Origin: Brevibacillus massiliensis
GTDB taxonomy: Bacteria > Bacillota > Bacilli > Brevibacillales > Brevibacillaceae
Length of the DNA stretch: 64,000 nt
NCBI RefSeq assembly: GCF_000311785.1
Contig: NZ_HE978538.1
Span: 171,981 to 235,980 of the forward strand
Reading direction: 5' to 3'
Positions 45,317 through 54,613 of this stretch are shown piece after piece. Under the pieces are notes generated by a model, which was not told the origin of the DNA, made no database searches, and saw only the letters and a list, made by a program, of their open reading frames with translations. A program made the translations under genes and the position numbers. How positions within the stretch are numbered: position 1 is the first letter of the stretch; every line of letters starts with the position of its first letter.

Positions 45317-46372
45317 TTACCGTTGCTCTACCACGATCGTTCCGGGATGGTCTGCCGTGACGTCGGCGATGATCCGGGCCCACTCGACTCCGTGCTGATG
45401 CAGGGAAGCGAGCAGCTGCTCGGCCTCATCTGCCGGGAGGCTGATCAACAGGCCGCCGGACGTGACCGCATCACAGAGGATCAGGCGGTCGATTTCGGCC
45501 ATCTCTTCCGGGAAGCGGACGCGGCCTGCTACCCAGCGGAAATTGGACTTGCTGCCGCCGGGGATGATGCCTTGCTCGGCCAAATCGCGCGTGCCGGGCA
45601 ATATCGGCACATTGGCAGCGTGAAGGCGTATGCCGACGCTGCTCCCTTCCGCCATTTCCAGCGCGTGTCCCAATAAGCCGAAGCCGGTGACGTCCGTACA
45701 TGCGTTGACCGGGAAGGCGAGCATGCACTGGGCCGCCTGCTTATTTAGGGTGGCCATGATCGTCATCACCGTCTGGGTCGCTTCCGGAGTCAGGGCATCC
45801 CGCTTGATTGCGGTCGTCTGGATCCCGACGCCGATCGGCTTGGTTAGGATCAGCACGTCTCCCGGCTTTGCTCCGGCGTTGGTCAGAATCCGGGAAGGGT
45901 GGATTGTCCCGGTGACGGAGAGGCCGAATTTTGGTTCCTGATCGTCGATCGAGTGGCCGCCGACCAATGCCGCTCCTGCTTCGGCCACCTTGTCGGCTGC
46001 ACCGCGCAGGATTTCCGTCAGAATCGCCGGGTCCAGCTTGCTGATCGGAAATCCGACGATGTTGAGTGCGGTTATCGGTGTTCCTCCCATCGCAAATACG
46101 TCGCTGAGAGCGTTGGCGGCGGCAATTTGTCCGAACCAGTACGGGTCATCGACAATGGGGGTAAAAAAGTCCAATGTCTGCACAATGGCAAGCTCATCGG
46201 TTAGTTGGTACACGCCGGCGTCATCCGAAGTTTCCACCCCGACCAGCAGCCGGGGGTCGTCCTGTCCCGGGCGAGGCAGGTTTCTCAGTACAGAGGAGAG
46301 CGCGTCGGGGCTTATTTTGCAGCCGCAGCCTCCTTTGGCCGTCAGGGAAGTAAGTTTTACAGAAGTACTCAC
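45317..46372 (-). CDS. selD: selenide, water dikinase (selenophosphate synthase)
   Basis: 351 residues. Makes selenophosphate, the selenium donor, from selenide and ATP. The N-terminal active loop reads KGGCGCK with Cys16 at the catalytic position, encoded by TGC, so this is the Cys form and not a selenoprotein. The following DDAGVYQL, VGGHSIDD and VTSGGLLIS motifs are those of the AIRS/SelD fold. It diverges from the tRNA 2-selenouridine synthase gene across a gap of 101 bases, which tells what the selenophosphate is for. Confidence 0.96.
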   Translation of the reverse strand: MSTSVKLTSLTAKGGCGCKISPDALSSVLRNLPRPGQDDPRLLVGVETSDDAGVYQLTDELAIVQTLDFFTPIVDDPYWFGQIAAANALSDVFAMGGTPITALNIVGFPISKLDPAILTEILRGAADKVAEAGAALVGGHSIDDQEPKFGLSVTGTIHPSRILTNAGAKPGDVLILTKPIGVGIQTTAIKRDALTPEATQTVMTIMATLNKQAAQCMLAFPVNACTDVTGFGLLGHALEMAEGSSVGIRLHAANVPILPGTRDLAEQGIIPGGSKSNFRWVAGRVRFPEEMAEIDRLILCDAVTSGGLLISLPADEAEQLLASLHQHGVEWARIIADVTADHPGTIVVEQR

Positions 46373-46473
46373 GTTTTGACCTCCTTTGATTCATGTATAA
46401 TGAAAGATAAGGGTATCCATCCAAAGATACTTGGTTTCTTCTCTAGCATACCAGAAAAAAGGGGATTTGTTCA

Positions 46474-47550
46474 TTGCAAGAAATCACTGTGGAAGAGATG
46501 CTGTTAAAAGGCTACGGCAATTTGATTGACGTACGTTCCCCGGGTGAGTTTGCCCGCGACACGATTCCCGGGGCTGTGAATATACCGTTATTTAGCGATG
46601 CGGAAAGGGCGCAGGTCGGCATTACCTACAAACAGGAGGGACAGGCCGCCGCCCAGTGGCTTGGGATGCAGATTGTGTCGCCCAAAATGGAACTGCTGAT
46701 GCAGACGATTCGCGAGCGGGGGATCGAGGCCGGCGAGCCGCCGACAATCTTTTGTTGGCGGGGCGGGATGCGCAGCCGGGCGATGGCCACTTTTGCCACC
46801 TATGCCGGAATCCCCGTCAGGCGGTTGATCGGTGGATACCGGGCTTATCGCCAGCACGTGGTAAAGACGATTGAACCTTTCGAATTAAAGGTGCCGCTGA
46901 TTCTGTTGCACGGTCTTACCGGCGTAGGCAAAACGGAGCTGCTGCGCCGTCTGGAAGCAAAGGGCTTGCCGGTACTGGATCTGGAACGGTTGGCGGGCCA
47001 CCGCGGTTCTGTGTTTGGGCATATCGGCAAAGGGCGTCCGGCCAATCAGAAAATGTTTGATGCCCGCCTGTTTGAGACGCTGCGAAAATACAAGGATGCC
47101 CCGTTTTTCTTGATGGAGGCAGAGAGCAAACGCATCGGCAACGCAGTCATACCCGCATTTCTGTACGAGTTGAAGTCGGATTCGATTCACCTCAACATCA
47201 CCGCGCCGCTTGAGGTGAGAGTGCAGCGTTTGTACGACGAGTACATCGTGCCATTTTCCTGGCGCCCTGATTTTCGGAAGAATACGATGGAGGCCTTTCA
47301 GAAGATCTCCCGGAGAATTCCTACGGAACAGGCCCACCTTTTGCGGCACGCGCTTGAGACAGAGGATTACAAGACGGCGATAGCCGCTCTGTTGGTCCAT
47401 TATTACGACCCGCGCTACACTCATAAGCAGGGAAGCGGCTATAACGGCGATTTTTACGAGGTGGACGCCACCCGGCTGGACGACGCGGAAGCTGACATCA
47501 TCAATTTTGTTGCACAGCGATTCCAAAGCGGCCCGCATGTGATACAATAA
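46474..47550 (+). CDS. mnmH: tRNA 2-selenouridine synthase
   Basis: 358 residues (also called SelU/YbbB). Replaces sulfur by selenium in 2-thiouridine at the wobble base of tRNA-Glu, -Lys and -Gln. The rhodanese domain (1-125) carries the active Cys in IFCWRGGMRSR; a P-loop domain follows with LHGLTGVGKTELLRRL. The start is TTG at 46474 with AAGGGG 8 bases upstream. It diverges from selD. Confidence 0.95.
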   Translation: MQEITVEEMLLKGYGNLIDVRSPGEFARDTIPGAVNIPLFSDAERAQVGITYKQEGQAAAQWLGMQIVSPKMELLMQTIRERGIEAGEPPTIFCWRGGMRSRAMATFATYAGIPVRRLIGGYRAYRQHVVKTIEPFELKVPLILLHGLTGVGKTELLRRLEAKGLPVLDLERLAGHRGSVFGHIGKGRPANQKMFDARLFETLRKYKDAPFFLMEAESKRIGNAVIPAFLYELKSDSIHLNITAPLEVRVQRLYDEYIVPFSWRPDFRKNTMEAFQKISRRIPTEQAHLLRHALETEDYKTAIAALLVHYYDPRYTHKQGSGYNGDFYEVDATRLDDAEADIINFVAQRFQSGPHVIQ

Positions 47551-47583
47551 CGCGGAATTCATCAGAAAAGGGGCGGTTGTTTT

Positions 47584-48696
47584 ATGTTGGATCCACGGAT
47601 CGCAAAACTGGCGGAAAATCTGCTGGATGACTCTGTCCGGCTCGGGGCAGGGGAAAATGTGATGATCGAGGTGCGGGGGGAAGGAGCAGCACTGGCCAAG
47701 GAACTGGTCAAACAGGCGTATGCTCGGGGGGCTTACCCGCATGTCCGCCTCCTGGACATGGCGATTCAGCGGGAGTTGATGATGCACACGTCAGAAGAGC
47801 GGGCGGGGTTCATCAAACGCTGGGAAGAGCCGATGTGGCAGGAGATGCAGGCATTTATCGTGATCGCCGGGGCGCCCAATGACAGCGAGATGTCCGATGT
47901 GCCGGTGGAGAAAAGGCTTATCCAGCAAAAGGTGATGAAGCCGATCAACGATCACATTACTGCCAACCTCAAATGGGTGCTGCTGAATTACCCGACTCCA
48001 TCCATGGCGCAAAAGGCCAACATGTCTACAGACGGTTTTGCCGACTTTTACTACAATGTCTGTACGGTCGACTACAAAAAAATGAAGGCTGCGTTCCTGC
48101 CGCTGCAGGAATTGATGAATGCGACCGATCAGGTCCGGCTGGTCGGGCCGGGAACCGATTTGACTTTCTCCATCAAAGGAATTCCCAATGTGATCTGTGC
48201 CGGGGAAAACAATATTCCGGACGGCGAAATCTTTACCGCGCCCGTGCGTGATTCGGTGCAGGGCACGATTACCTTCAACACCGAGAGCCAGTACCACGGG
48301 ACGAAATTTTCCCAGGTGAGGCTTACCTTCGAGCAAGGGAAAATCGTGGAGGCGAGCGCCAATCATACCGAACGGCTCAATCAAATCCTGGACAGCGATG
48401 AAGGGGCCCGCTATATCGGGGAATTTGCCATCGGGGTCAACCCGTACATCCTGCACCCGATGAACGATATCTTATTCGACGAAAAGATCGCCGGCAGTTT
48501 CCACTTTACGCCCGGGCAGGCTTACGAAGATGCCGATAACGGGAATCGCAGCACGGTACACTGGGATATGGTAAATATCCAGCGTCCTGAGTACGGCGGC
48601 GGGGAAATCTGGTTTGACGGCGTGTTGATCCGCAAAGACGGCCTGTTTGTCCATGAAGCCTTACTCGGTCTCAACCCGGATAACCTTAAATCGTAG
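47584..48696 (+). CDS. M29 family aminopeptidase
   Basis: 370 residues of the thermophilic aminopeptidase family (AmpS/PepS/AmpT). Metal ligands can be matched to PDGEIFTAPV, GEFAIGVN, HFTPGQAYEDA and VHWDMV. It removes N-terminal residues from peptides in the cytoplasm. It begins 33 bases after mnmH, so the two may share a transcript. The family includes members of 400-410 residues; this one is a little short but has all the late motifs. Confidence 0.93.
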   Translation: MLDPRIAKLAENLLDDSVRLGAGENVMIEVRGEGAALAKELVKQAYARGAYPHVRLLDMAIQRELMMHTSEERAGFIKRWEEPMWQEMQAFIVIAGAPNDSEMSDVPVEKRLIQQKVMKPINDHITANLKWVLLNYPTPSMAQKANMSTDGFADFYYNVCTVDYKKMKAAFLPLQELMNATDQVRLVGPGTDLTFSIKGIPNVICAGENNIPDGEIFTAPVRDSVQGTITFNTESQYHGTKFSQVRLTFEQGKIVEASANHTERLNQILDSDEGARYIGEFAIGVNPYILHPMNDILFDEKIAGSFHFTPGQAYEDADNGNRSTVHWDMVNIQRPEYGGGEIWFDGVLIRKDGLFVHEALLGLNPDNLKS

Positions 48697-48711
48697 AAGC
48701 AAGCTCTGATC

Positions 48712-48741
48712 AGCACGGGCGTATGTGCCCGGGCTGTTTTG
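48712..48741 (+). terminator. terminator after the M29 aminopeptidase
   Basis: AGCACGGGC pairs with GCCCGGGCT with one mismatch around GTATGT. GTTTTGC follows. Confidence 0.75.
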
Positions 48742-48804
48742 CTTCCGGTCAGTGATTCGCTACAATCGACACCAGAGAAGCCTTTGACGTCAGGGGGAAG
48801 ACCA

Positions 48805-49737
48805 TTGTCATCATCATCATGGCTCATGTATACCGTAACTTCGGCAGATGCGGGCATGACGGTAGAACAGATTGCCCGGCAAAAACTATCCGTCTCCGGC
48901 CGCATGCTGCAGCGGCTGACCCGGAGCAAGGGGATTCAGCTAAACCGCAAACCCGTTTATTTGCAGCGACAGGTAAAGGAGGGGGACATTGTCTCCGTCA
49001 AGGCAGCCGACCAGCCCCGTTCCCCGGCTCCGTTACCGCCTGGACACTCGGGGGAGCTCGAAGTGCCTGAGATCCTCTACGAAGACGAGTGGTTCCTTGT
49101 CGCGAGCAAGCCGGCGGGCATGCTGGTTCACCCGGTAAAGAGCGGTCAGGCAGACACGCTGGTGCACCGGCTCGCGGCGTATCTGCAAAGCGGCGGACAA
49201 ACGTCGGTGCCGCATTCCGTGCACCGTCTGGACAAGGAGACATCCGGAGCCGTGCTCTTGGCCAAAAGCAGTTATGCCCATCAACTGGCCGACCGGCTCA
49301 TCCGGGAGGGGAGGCTTCGACGGACGTACCTTGCCGTAGCAGAGGGATGCGTTGAAACGGACCGGGGAACGATTCAGGCGCCGATTGGCCGCGATCCGCG
49401 CCATCCGTTGAAGCGGAGGGTCAGTCCGCGGGGCGACGCAGCGATCACACATTACCAGGTACTGGCCCTGCAAGCAGACGCCACGTTGCTGCGAATTCAA
49501 CTGGAGACGGGGAAGACACACCAGATCCGTGTTCACTTTGCCCATCTCGGCCATCCGCTCGTCGGAGACAGTCTGTACGGCGGACAAAAACAAGGCGGAT
49601 TCCGCCGGCAGGCCCTCCATGCCCATCAGCTGTCGTTTATCCATCCGCTCAGCGGGAAGCAGGTGGAGTGCACAGCATCGCTGCCGGACGATTTGGCGCA
49701 GTTGATTCGGAAACGCTGGGGAGAGATTGTACTGTAA
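48805..49737 (+). CDS. RluD-type pseudouridine synthase
   Basis: 310 residues from a TTG at 48805 preceded by AGGGGGAAG; no good site precedes the ATG at 48826. An S4 RNA-binding domain (about 15-75) is followed by the synthase domain with the catalytic Asp in HRLDKETSGAVL and the ETGKTHQIRVHFAHLGHPLV motif. It converts uridines of 23S rRNA or another RNA to pseudouridine. B. subtilis has several paralogues, so the target site is open. Confidence 0.93.
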   Translation: MSSSSWLMYTVTSADAGMTVEQIARQKLSVSGRMLQRLTRSKGIQLNRKPVYLQRQVKEGDIVSVKAADQPRSPAPLPPGHSGELEVPEILYEDEWFLVASKPAGMLVHPVKSGQADTLVHRLAAYLQSGGQTSVPHSVHRLDKETSGAVLLAKSSYAHQLADRLIREGRLRRTYLAVAEGCVETDRGTIQAPIGRDPRHPLKRRVSPRGDAAITHYQVLALQADATLLRIQLETGKTHQIRVHFAHLGHPLVGDSLYGGQKQGGFRRQALHAHQLSFIHPLSGKQVECTASLPDDLAQLIRKRWGEIVL

Positions 49738-49752
49738 AGGAACAGGAACATA

Positions 49753-49781
49753 TTTACAAGGAAATCTGTACCGCATATAAT
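49753..49781 (+). promoter_or_regulatory. sigma-A promoter of the efflux operon
   Basis: TTTACA (49753-49758), a 17-base spacer, and a perfect TATAAT (49776-49781), 72 bases before the ArsR-family start. Confidence 0.75.
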
Positions 49782-49796
49782 GTAATAGGTCGATAG

Positions 49797-49812
49797 GTTT
49801 AAACGTATAAAC
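49797..49812. promoter_or_regulatory. inverted repeat, candidate ArsR-family operator
   Basis: GTTTA-N6-TAAAC, 15 bases downstream of the -10 of the efflux promoter, where a bound repressor would block transcription. The first arm is part of the 8-base palindrome GTTTAAAC. Confidence 0.5.
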
Positions 49813-49853
49813 ATGAATGTCCGATTTTATTTTGCCGGAGAGGAGACTAATTG

Positions 49854-50174
49854 ATGGGGAAAGACCCGTGGGCAGACTGCCCGGGCTTGCAGTTGTTCCA
49901 AAAATGCACTCCGCTGTTTCAGGCATTGGGGGACCCGGCCCGGCAACAAATCATCCTGCTGCTCGGTTACTGCCAACAATTAAATGTCAAACAGATTACA
50001 GAACAATTATCACTTTCCCGCCCAGCCATTTCCCACCATTTGAAATTGCTTCGGGATGCCGGGCTCGTCGAGATTCAACAAAAAGGAAAAGAAAACTATT
50101 ATTCTTTGCAAGTCGGACCTGCACTCGCACAAATCAAACAGTTGATAGCCGCCATCGAAGAAGAATTGGAGTGA
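49854..50174 (+). CDS. ArsR-family transcriptional regulator
   Basis: 106 residues forming one winged helix-turn-helix (FQALGDPARQQIILLLGYCQ, then KQITEQLSLSRPAISHHLKL). The ATG at 49854 follows GGAGAGGAG; a TTG lies directly before it. The helix-3 metal motif ELCVCDL of classic ArsR/SmtB sensors is absent, though Cys residues occur near positions 9, 18 and 40. It is the first gene of the efflux operon, 27 bases before the adaptor gene, and is probably its repressor. Confidence 0.9.
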   Translation: MGKDPWADCPGLQLFQKCTPLFQALGDPARQQIILLLGYCQQLNVKQITEQLSLSRPAISHHLKLLRDAGLVEIQQKGKENYYSLQVGPALAQIKQLIAAIEEELE

Positions 50175-50201
50175 AAGGTTCAAGAAGATGGGGTGTATGC
50201 C

Positions 50202-51440
50202 ATGTTGTACAAAAAGAGATGGATCGCTGCCGCTGTCATCGGGTCCATGCTGGTGACCGCGTGCAGCAGCCAGGGGTCAGACAGTGCTGACTCACTGCGG
50301 GATGTGAAAAAAGTACAGGTTACACAGGTGAAGCGAGAGCCGTCAGTCCGCACTTTTGAACTGTCGGGGACGCTTGAGCCCAGCGAGGAAGCGACTGTCT
50401 CATTTGAGGTGCCGGGCCGTTTGGTCGAGCTTGGCCGCAGCGAAGGAGACAAGGTAAAGGCGGGGGAAGTTTTGGCCCGGGTCGATACCAGTGACTTGTC
50501 GCTGCAGTTGGCTCGCGCCAATGCCGGGGTGGAGCAAGCCGGGGCCAGTCTGGCGGAAGTGACAAACGGGGCACGCGAACAAGAGATTGCACAGGCAAAA
50601 GCCGCTCTCGACAAAGCGACCGTCGCTTATAACCAGGCAAAAAGCGATTATGAGCGTTTTGAAGTCCTCTACCAGCAGGACGCCATCTCCCAAAATGACT
50701 ACGAGAACATGAAAAATCGCCTCGTGCTTGCCGAGAAAGATTTGCAGACGGCAGAGCAGGCGTATTCTCTGGTGACGCAGGGAGCCCGCCAAGAGGTTCG
50801 CGAGCAGACCCGTTCCGCCTACGATCTGGCGGTCATTGCCAAGGAGCAGGCTGCGCTTTCCCTTGACAAGACCAGGTTGAAGGCGCCGATTGAGGGAACC
50901 GTCATTGCCAAATACTCCTCGGTCGGCGAGCTGATCAATGCTGGTACGCCTATTTACAAGATTGGCAATATTGATGCTTTGAAGGTCGTGCTCCCCGTCC
51001 CGGACAAGGAGATCGCGGCCTGGAGGACAGGAGACAGCGTAACGCTTGAGCTCTACGGGGAGAAGCGCGAGGGCACTGTAAGCAAGATTTACCCGGCGAC
51101 CAATCAAAGCACGGGGACGATCGGGGTAGAAGTAAGCGTGCCGAATCCGCAGCACGACTGGTATGCGGGGCAGGTTGTCGTCGCCCATCGCAAGCTCGCA
51201 GGCAGCCCAAGCATCTTTGTCCCGGTAGAGGCAGTGATCAGCCGGGGAGAAGAGAAGCCGTTCGTCTTCCTCGCGGTTGACGGAAAAGCGGTCAAAACGC
51301 ATGTGACCATTGGAGAATTGCACGATAATAAACTGGAGATTTCCTCCGGTTTGCAGGAAGGTGATTCGTTAATCGTCAAAGGGGTGGATCGCCTGTTTGA
51401 CGGTGACCCGGTCGAGTCGGCAGGGGGTAGTCAGCCGTGA
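50202..51440 (+). CDS. RND efflux adaptor (membrane fusion protein), lipoprotein
   Basis: 412 residues. Signal peptide with lipobox LVTACS (Cys near 21) anchors it outside the membrane. It then shows the hairpin/lipoyl/beta-barrel pattern of HlyD-type adaptors: KVKAGEVLARVDTSDLSLQL, a long coiled coil (about 95-200) and LKAPIEGTVIAKY. In Gram-positives such adaptors work with an RND pump without an outer-membrane channel. It overlaps the pump gene by 4 bases (GTGA). Confidence 0.92.
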   Translation: MLYKKRWIAAAVIGSMLVTACSSQGSDSADSLRDVKKVQVTQVKREPSVRTFELSGTLEPSEEATVSFEVPGRLVELGRSEGDKVKAGEVLARVDTSDLSLQLARANAGVEQAGASLAEVTNGAREQEIAQAKAALDKATVAYNQAKSDYERFEVLYQQDAISQNDYENMKNRLVLAEKDLQTAEQAYSLVTQGARQEVREQTRSAYDLAVIAKEQAALSLDKTRLKAPIEGTVIAKYSSVGELINAGTPIYKIGNIDALKVVLPVPDKEIAAWRTGDSVTLELYGEKREGTVSKIYPATNQSTGTIGVEVSVPNPQHDWYAGQVVVAHRKLAGSPSIFVPVEAVISRGEEKPFVFLAVDGKAVKTHVTIGELHDNKLEISSGLQEGDSLIVKGVDRLFDGDPVESAGGSQP

Positions 51441-54400
51441 TCGATTACGTCGTAAGGAAGCGCAAAATCACCCTGTTGTTCTTTGTCATGCTGATCATGA
51501 TCGGATTGTTCAGCTTTTTGCAACTGCCCAAGCGCGAACAGCCGGAAGTCATCATCAACATGGCGATGGTGATAACCGCCCTGCCGGGTGCCTCACCGGA
51601 AAAAGTGGAGCAGACGGTGACGAAAAAAATCGAGGAAAAAATCAATGAGCTGCAGGGGTTAAAATCGGTCACATCAACCTCCAGCCTGGGTCTGTCGACC
51701 ATTGTTGTGGAAGCAAAAGACGGTGTTGATCCCAAGCAAAAATGGGATGAACTGCGCAAGAAAGTGAAAGACGCGGAAGCTGATCTGCCCGACGATGCCA
51801 AACAGCCGATCATCAATGACGACCTGAATCGAACCTTTGTCGAAACCATTGCTCTTTCCGCCGATACCTTCGAACAGGTCTACAGCTTGCGCGATCTGGT
51901 AAAAAATTGGCGGGAACAGCTTCGGACCATCCCCGGGGTTGCCGACGTAGGGATAACCGGCCTGCCTGAGCAGGAAGTGCGAATCGACATTGACACCCAA
52001 AGACTCCAGCAGTACGGGATCTCCTGGGGGCAAGTCATGTCGGCGATCAAGGCGGAAAACGAAAAGACGCCGCTGGGCGACCTGGTTGTCCAAGATCGCA
52101 CGTACCAGCTAAAATTATCCGATACATACGATGCGGCTGCGTTGAACAATATTATCATCTCCCGTACTCATGAGGGCTTTCCGGTATACCTCAAAGACGT
52201 GGGGAGAGCAGCGCTGACAACGAAAAAAGCGGATCTTTACGCGTATTTCAACGGCAGACCTTCCATTTCGCTCAGCATCAACGCGGAAACAGGCAGCGAT
52301 GTTCCTTCGCTGCAGCGGCGTGTGGACGAAATGATGCAGACGCTGGAAAAATCGCTGCCTGTCTGGGCCAAGAAAGACTCGATCTACTCGCAGAACGAGC
52401 GTGTGGATGAACTGTTTGGCGACCTTTCCCGCGAGATGCTGATCGCCATCATCTCGGTTCTCGTCGTCTGCACACTGGGGCTGAATCTGACCACTTCGTT
52501 TGTCGTGGCGCTGGCAATTCCGATCTCGATCGCGATCGGGTTCATTCTGCTGCCGATTCTGGGGATTTCGCTGAATATGATCTCGATCGCTTCCCTCATC
52601 ATCGTACTCGGAATCCTGGTCGATGACGCCGTCGTGGTGAATGACAACATCGAGCGCCGCCTGTCCGTGCTGGGTGAACGGCCGTTTGACGCGGCGGTGA
52701 ACGGCACCAAAGAAGTGGCCATTTCGATCGTGACGGCCACGCTGGCGACGATCGCTGCATTCGGGCCGCTGATGTTTTTGAAGGGAGATGTCGGCCAGTT
52801 TATCAAGCCGGTGCCGGTCATTATCTCTTCGGCGATGCTGGCCTCGATGGCGATGTCGCTGACGATTATTCCCATCTACCGAAAGTGGAATGAGGAACGC
52901 CGGAAGAAGAGCGCAGACATCTACCGCAAACCCGCCGGCTTGCTGGGCAACCAGATCAATAAACTAACCAAGTGGTATGCCGGCAAGCTGATGCCGAGTG
53001 CACTGAAACGGCCGCTTCGGACAGGGTTGATCGGTGTATTGATCGGCACCTGCGGCTACGGTTTGATTCCGTTTACTCCGGTCCAGCTGTTTCCGCCCGA
53101 TGACCGCGACCAATTTTTAATCAATGTCAACTTGCCGGTCGGAGGCAGCGTCGAGGCGACAGCTGATGTTGTCAAAGGCATTTCCGACTGGATGCTTCAG
53201 CAGCCGGGAATCAAGACGATTGCGGGATACAGCGGCGGAAGCGCACCGAAGATGTTCAGCGGGGATACAGCGGCAGGTGAAGGCATCGAGGTCGGCCAGT
53301 TGGTCGCCCAGTTCGACAAAAAACAGGTGAAACTGGAAGAAAAGCTGGAGGAGTGGCAGCAGCAGCTCGCCGCGCAGTATCCGCAGGCAAATGTTGTCTT
53401 GAAGCAGCTTGAGGCCGGTCCGCCGGTGGGCGATCCGATCGTGATCCGTATTTATGGGGAAGACATGGCCGTTTTGCGGTCGCTTGCCGAAGAACTCAAG
53501 CAAAAATTGGCAAAAGTGCCCGGTACCCACGAAGTAAAGGACAACCTTGGCATCGAGCGCTACACGTTGGAGTTTCAAGTGAATCGCGAACTGATGGATC
53601 AGAAACTGGTCAATTCAGCCGATCTTTCGCGAACGCTGCGGCTGGTCAGCGAGGGAATCCCCATCGGCCAGTTTGACAATGGCCGTGATCTGTACGATAT
53701 GACTCTTTACGCTGACAAACAGGGCAGTGACATGTCAACGCTGTTCCAGCGGCTGACTGTGCCAAATGCACTGGGGCAGCAGATCCCTGTGTCGGAAATC
53801 GCTCAAATCAAGCCGGACTTCAGCATCCAATCGATCCGGCACCGCAATTTGATGCGGGCGGTGACTGTCTACAGCGACGTGAAGGGACGGACTGCGACGG
53901 AAGTCATGAACGATGTGAAGCCGCTGTTGAAGGAATTTTCGTTGCCGGAGGGATATCGCCTGGAGACGGGCGGAGAAACCTCTGAACAGGCCGATATTTT
54001 TATCGACATGGGGAAATTGTCTGTCATTGTGGTGTTCTTAATCATCATTTTGATCGCGATGGAGTTCTACTCGCTGAGTTTGCCGATTCTCGTGATGAGC
54101 ACCGTCTACCTCTCGACTGCGGGCAGCATGATTGGGCTGTTCCTCACGCAGATACCGCTTGGATTTATGACGATGATGGGAGTGATTTCACTGTCCGGGA
54201 TTGTCGTGCGCAACGGAATCGTGCTGATCGAGTTTATCGAGGACGCCCGGCATGCCGGTGCTGAGCTGAAGCAGGCGGTGATCCAGGCGGGTGAAGCGCG
54301 GCTTCGGCCCATCCTGTTGACCACGTTTACCGCGGTTGCCGGTCTCATGCCGCTGGTGATTTCCGGCGACGTGCTCTTCCAACCGCTCGCGGTGACGATC

Positions 54401-54523
54401 ATCTTTGGGCTGCTCTTTTCCACGATGCTGACACTGATCGTCGTGCCTGCTTTTTACATGGTGCTGGCCGTTCGCAAGGAAAAGAGAAAGGCAAAAAGGA
54501 CGGAGGAGGCAGCGGCAGTCTAG
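51437..54523 (+). CDS. RND-family efflux pump (AcrB/SwrC-like)
   Basis: 1028 residues with the 12-segment RND layout: segment 1 near 11-30, a large outer domain, segments 2-6 near 330-480 with the proton-relay motif GILVDDAVVVNDNIERR, a second outer domain and segments 7-12 near 860-1010. B. subtilis SwrC, the best-known Gram-positive relative, exports surfactin and other amphiphiles, so lipopeptides, fatty acids or drugs are possible cargo. Start GTG overlapping the adaptor stop. Confidence 0.93.
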   Translation: MIDYVVRKRKITLLFFVMLIMIGLFSFLQLPKREQPEVIINMAMVITALPGASPEKVEQTVTKKIEEKINELQGLKSVTSTSSLGLSTIVVEAKDGVDPKQKWDELRKKVKDAEADLPDDAKQPIINDDLNRTFVETIALSADTFEQVYSLRDLVKNWREQLRTIPGVADVGITGLPEQEVRIDIDTQRLQQYGISWGQVMSAIKAENEKTPLGDLVVQDRTYQLKLSDTYDAAALNNIIISRTHEGFPVYLKDVGRAALTTKKADLYAYFNGRPSISLSINAETGSDVPSLQRRVDEMMQTLEKSLPVWAKKDSIYSQNERVDELFGDLSREMLIAIISVLVVCTLGLNLTTSFVVALAIPISIAIGFILLPILGISLNMISIASLIIVLGILVDDAVVVNDNIERRLSVLGERPFDAAVNGTKEVAISIVTATLATIAAFGPLMFLKGDVGQFIKPVPVIISSAMLASMAMSLTIIPIYRKWNEERRKKSADIYRKPAGLLGNQINKLTKWYAGKLMPSALKRPLRTGLIGVLIGTCGYGLIPFTPVQLFPPDDRDQFLINVNLPVGGSVEATADVVKGISDWMLQQPGIKTIAGYSGGSAPKMFSGDTAAGEGIEVGQLVAQFDKKQVKLEEKLEEWQQQLAAQYPQANVVLKQLEAGPPVGDPIVIRIYGEDMAVLRSLAEELKQKLAKVPGTHEVKDNLGIERYTLEFQVNRELMDQKLVNSADLSRTLRLVSEGIPIGQFDNGRDLYDMTLYADKQGSDMSTLFQRLTVPNALGQQIPVSEIAQIKPDFSIQSIRHRNLMRAVTVYSDVKGRTATEVMNDVKPLLKEFSLPEGYRLETGGETSEQADIFIDMGKLSVIVVFLIIILIAMEFYSLSLPILVMSTVYLSTAGSMIGLFLTQIPLGFMTMMGVISLSGIVVRNGIVLIEFIEDARHAGAELKQAVIQAGEARLRPILLTTFTAVAGLMPLVISGDVLFQPLAVTIIFGLLFSTMLTLIVVPAFYMVLAVRKEKRKAKRTEEAAAV

Positions 54524-54541
54524 CTGCCTGCCTCTTTTTTT
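54506..54541 (+). terminator. terminator of the efflux operon
   Basis: GAGGCAG with CTGCCTC, with an inner GGCAG/CTGCC stem, followed by a run of seven T. The hairpin contains the stop codon of the pump gene. Confidence 0.8.
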
Positions 54542-54613
54542 CGCAGAAAAGCGGTTGTTTTGTGCTATACTGTAGCCAGAAAATACCGCTGGTCGCAAAA
54601 GGGGGCATGCCCG

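Noticed and set aside
46310-46372. Selenocysteine codon in selD
   Set aside because: The active position is TGC (Cys); no in-frame TGA is present near it.
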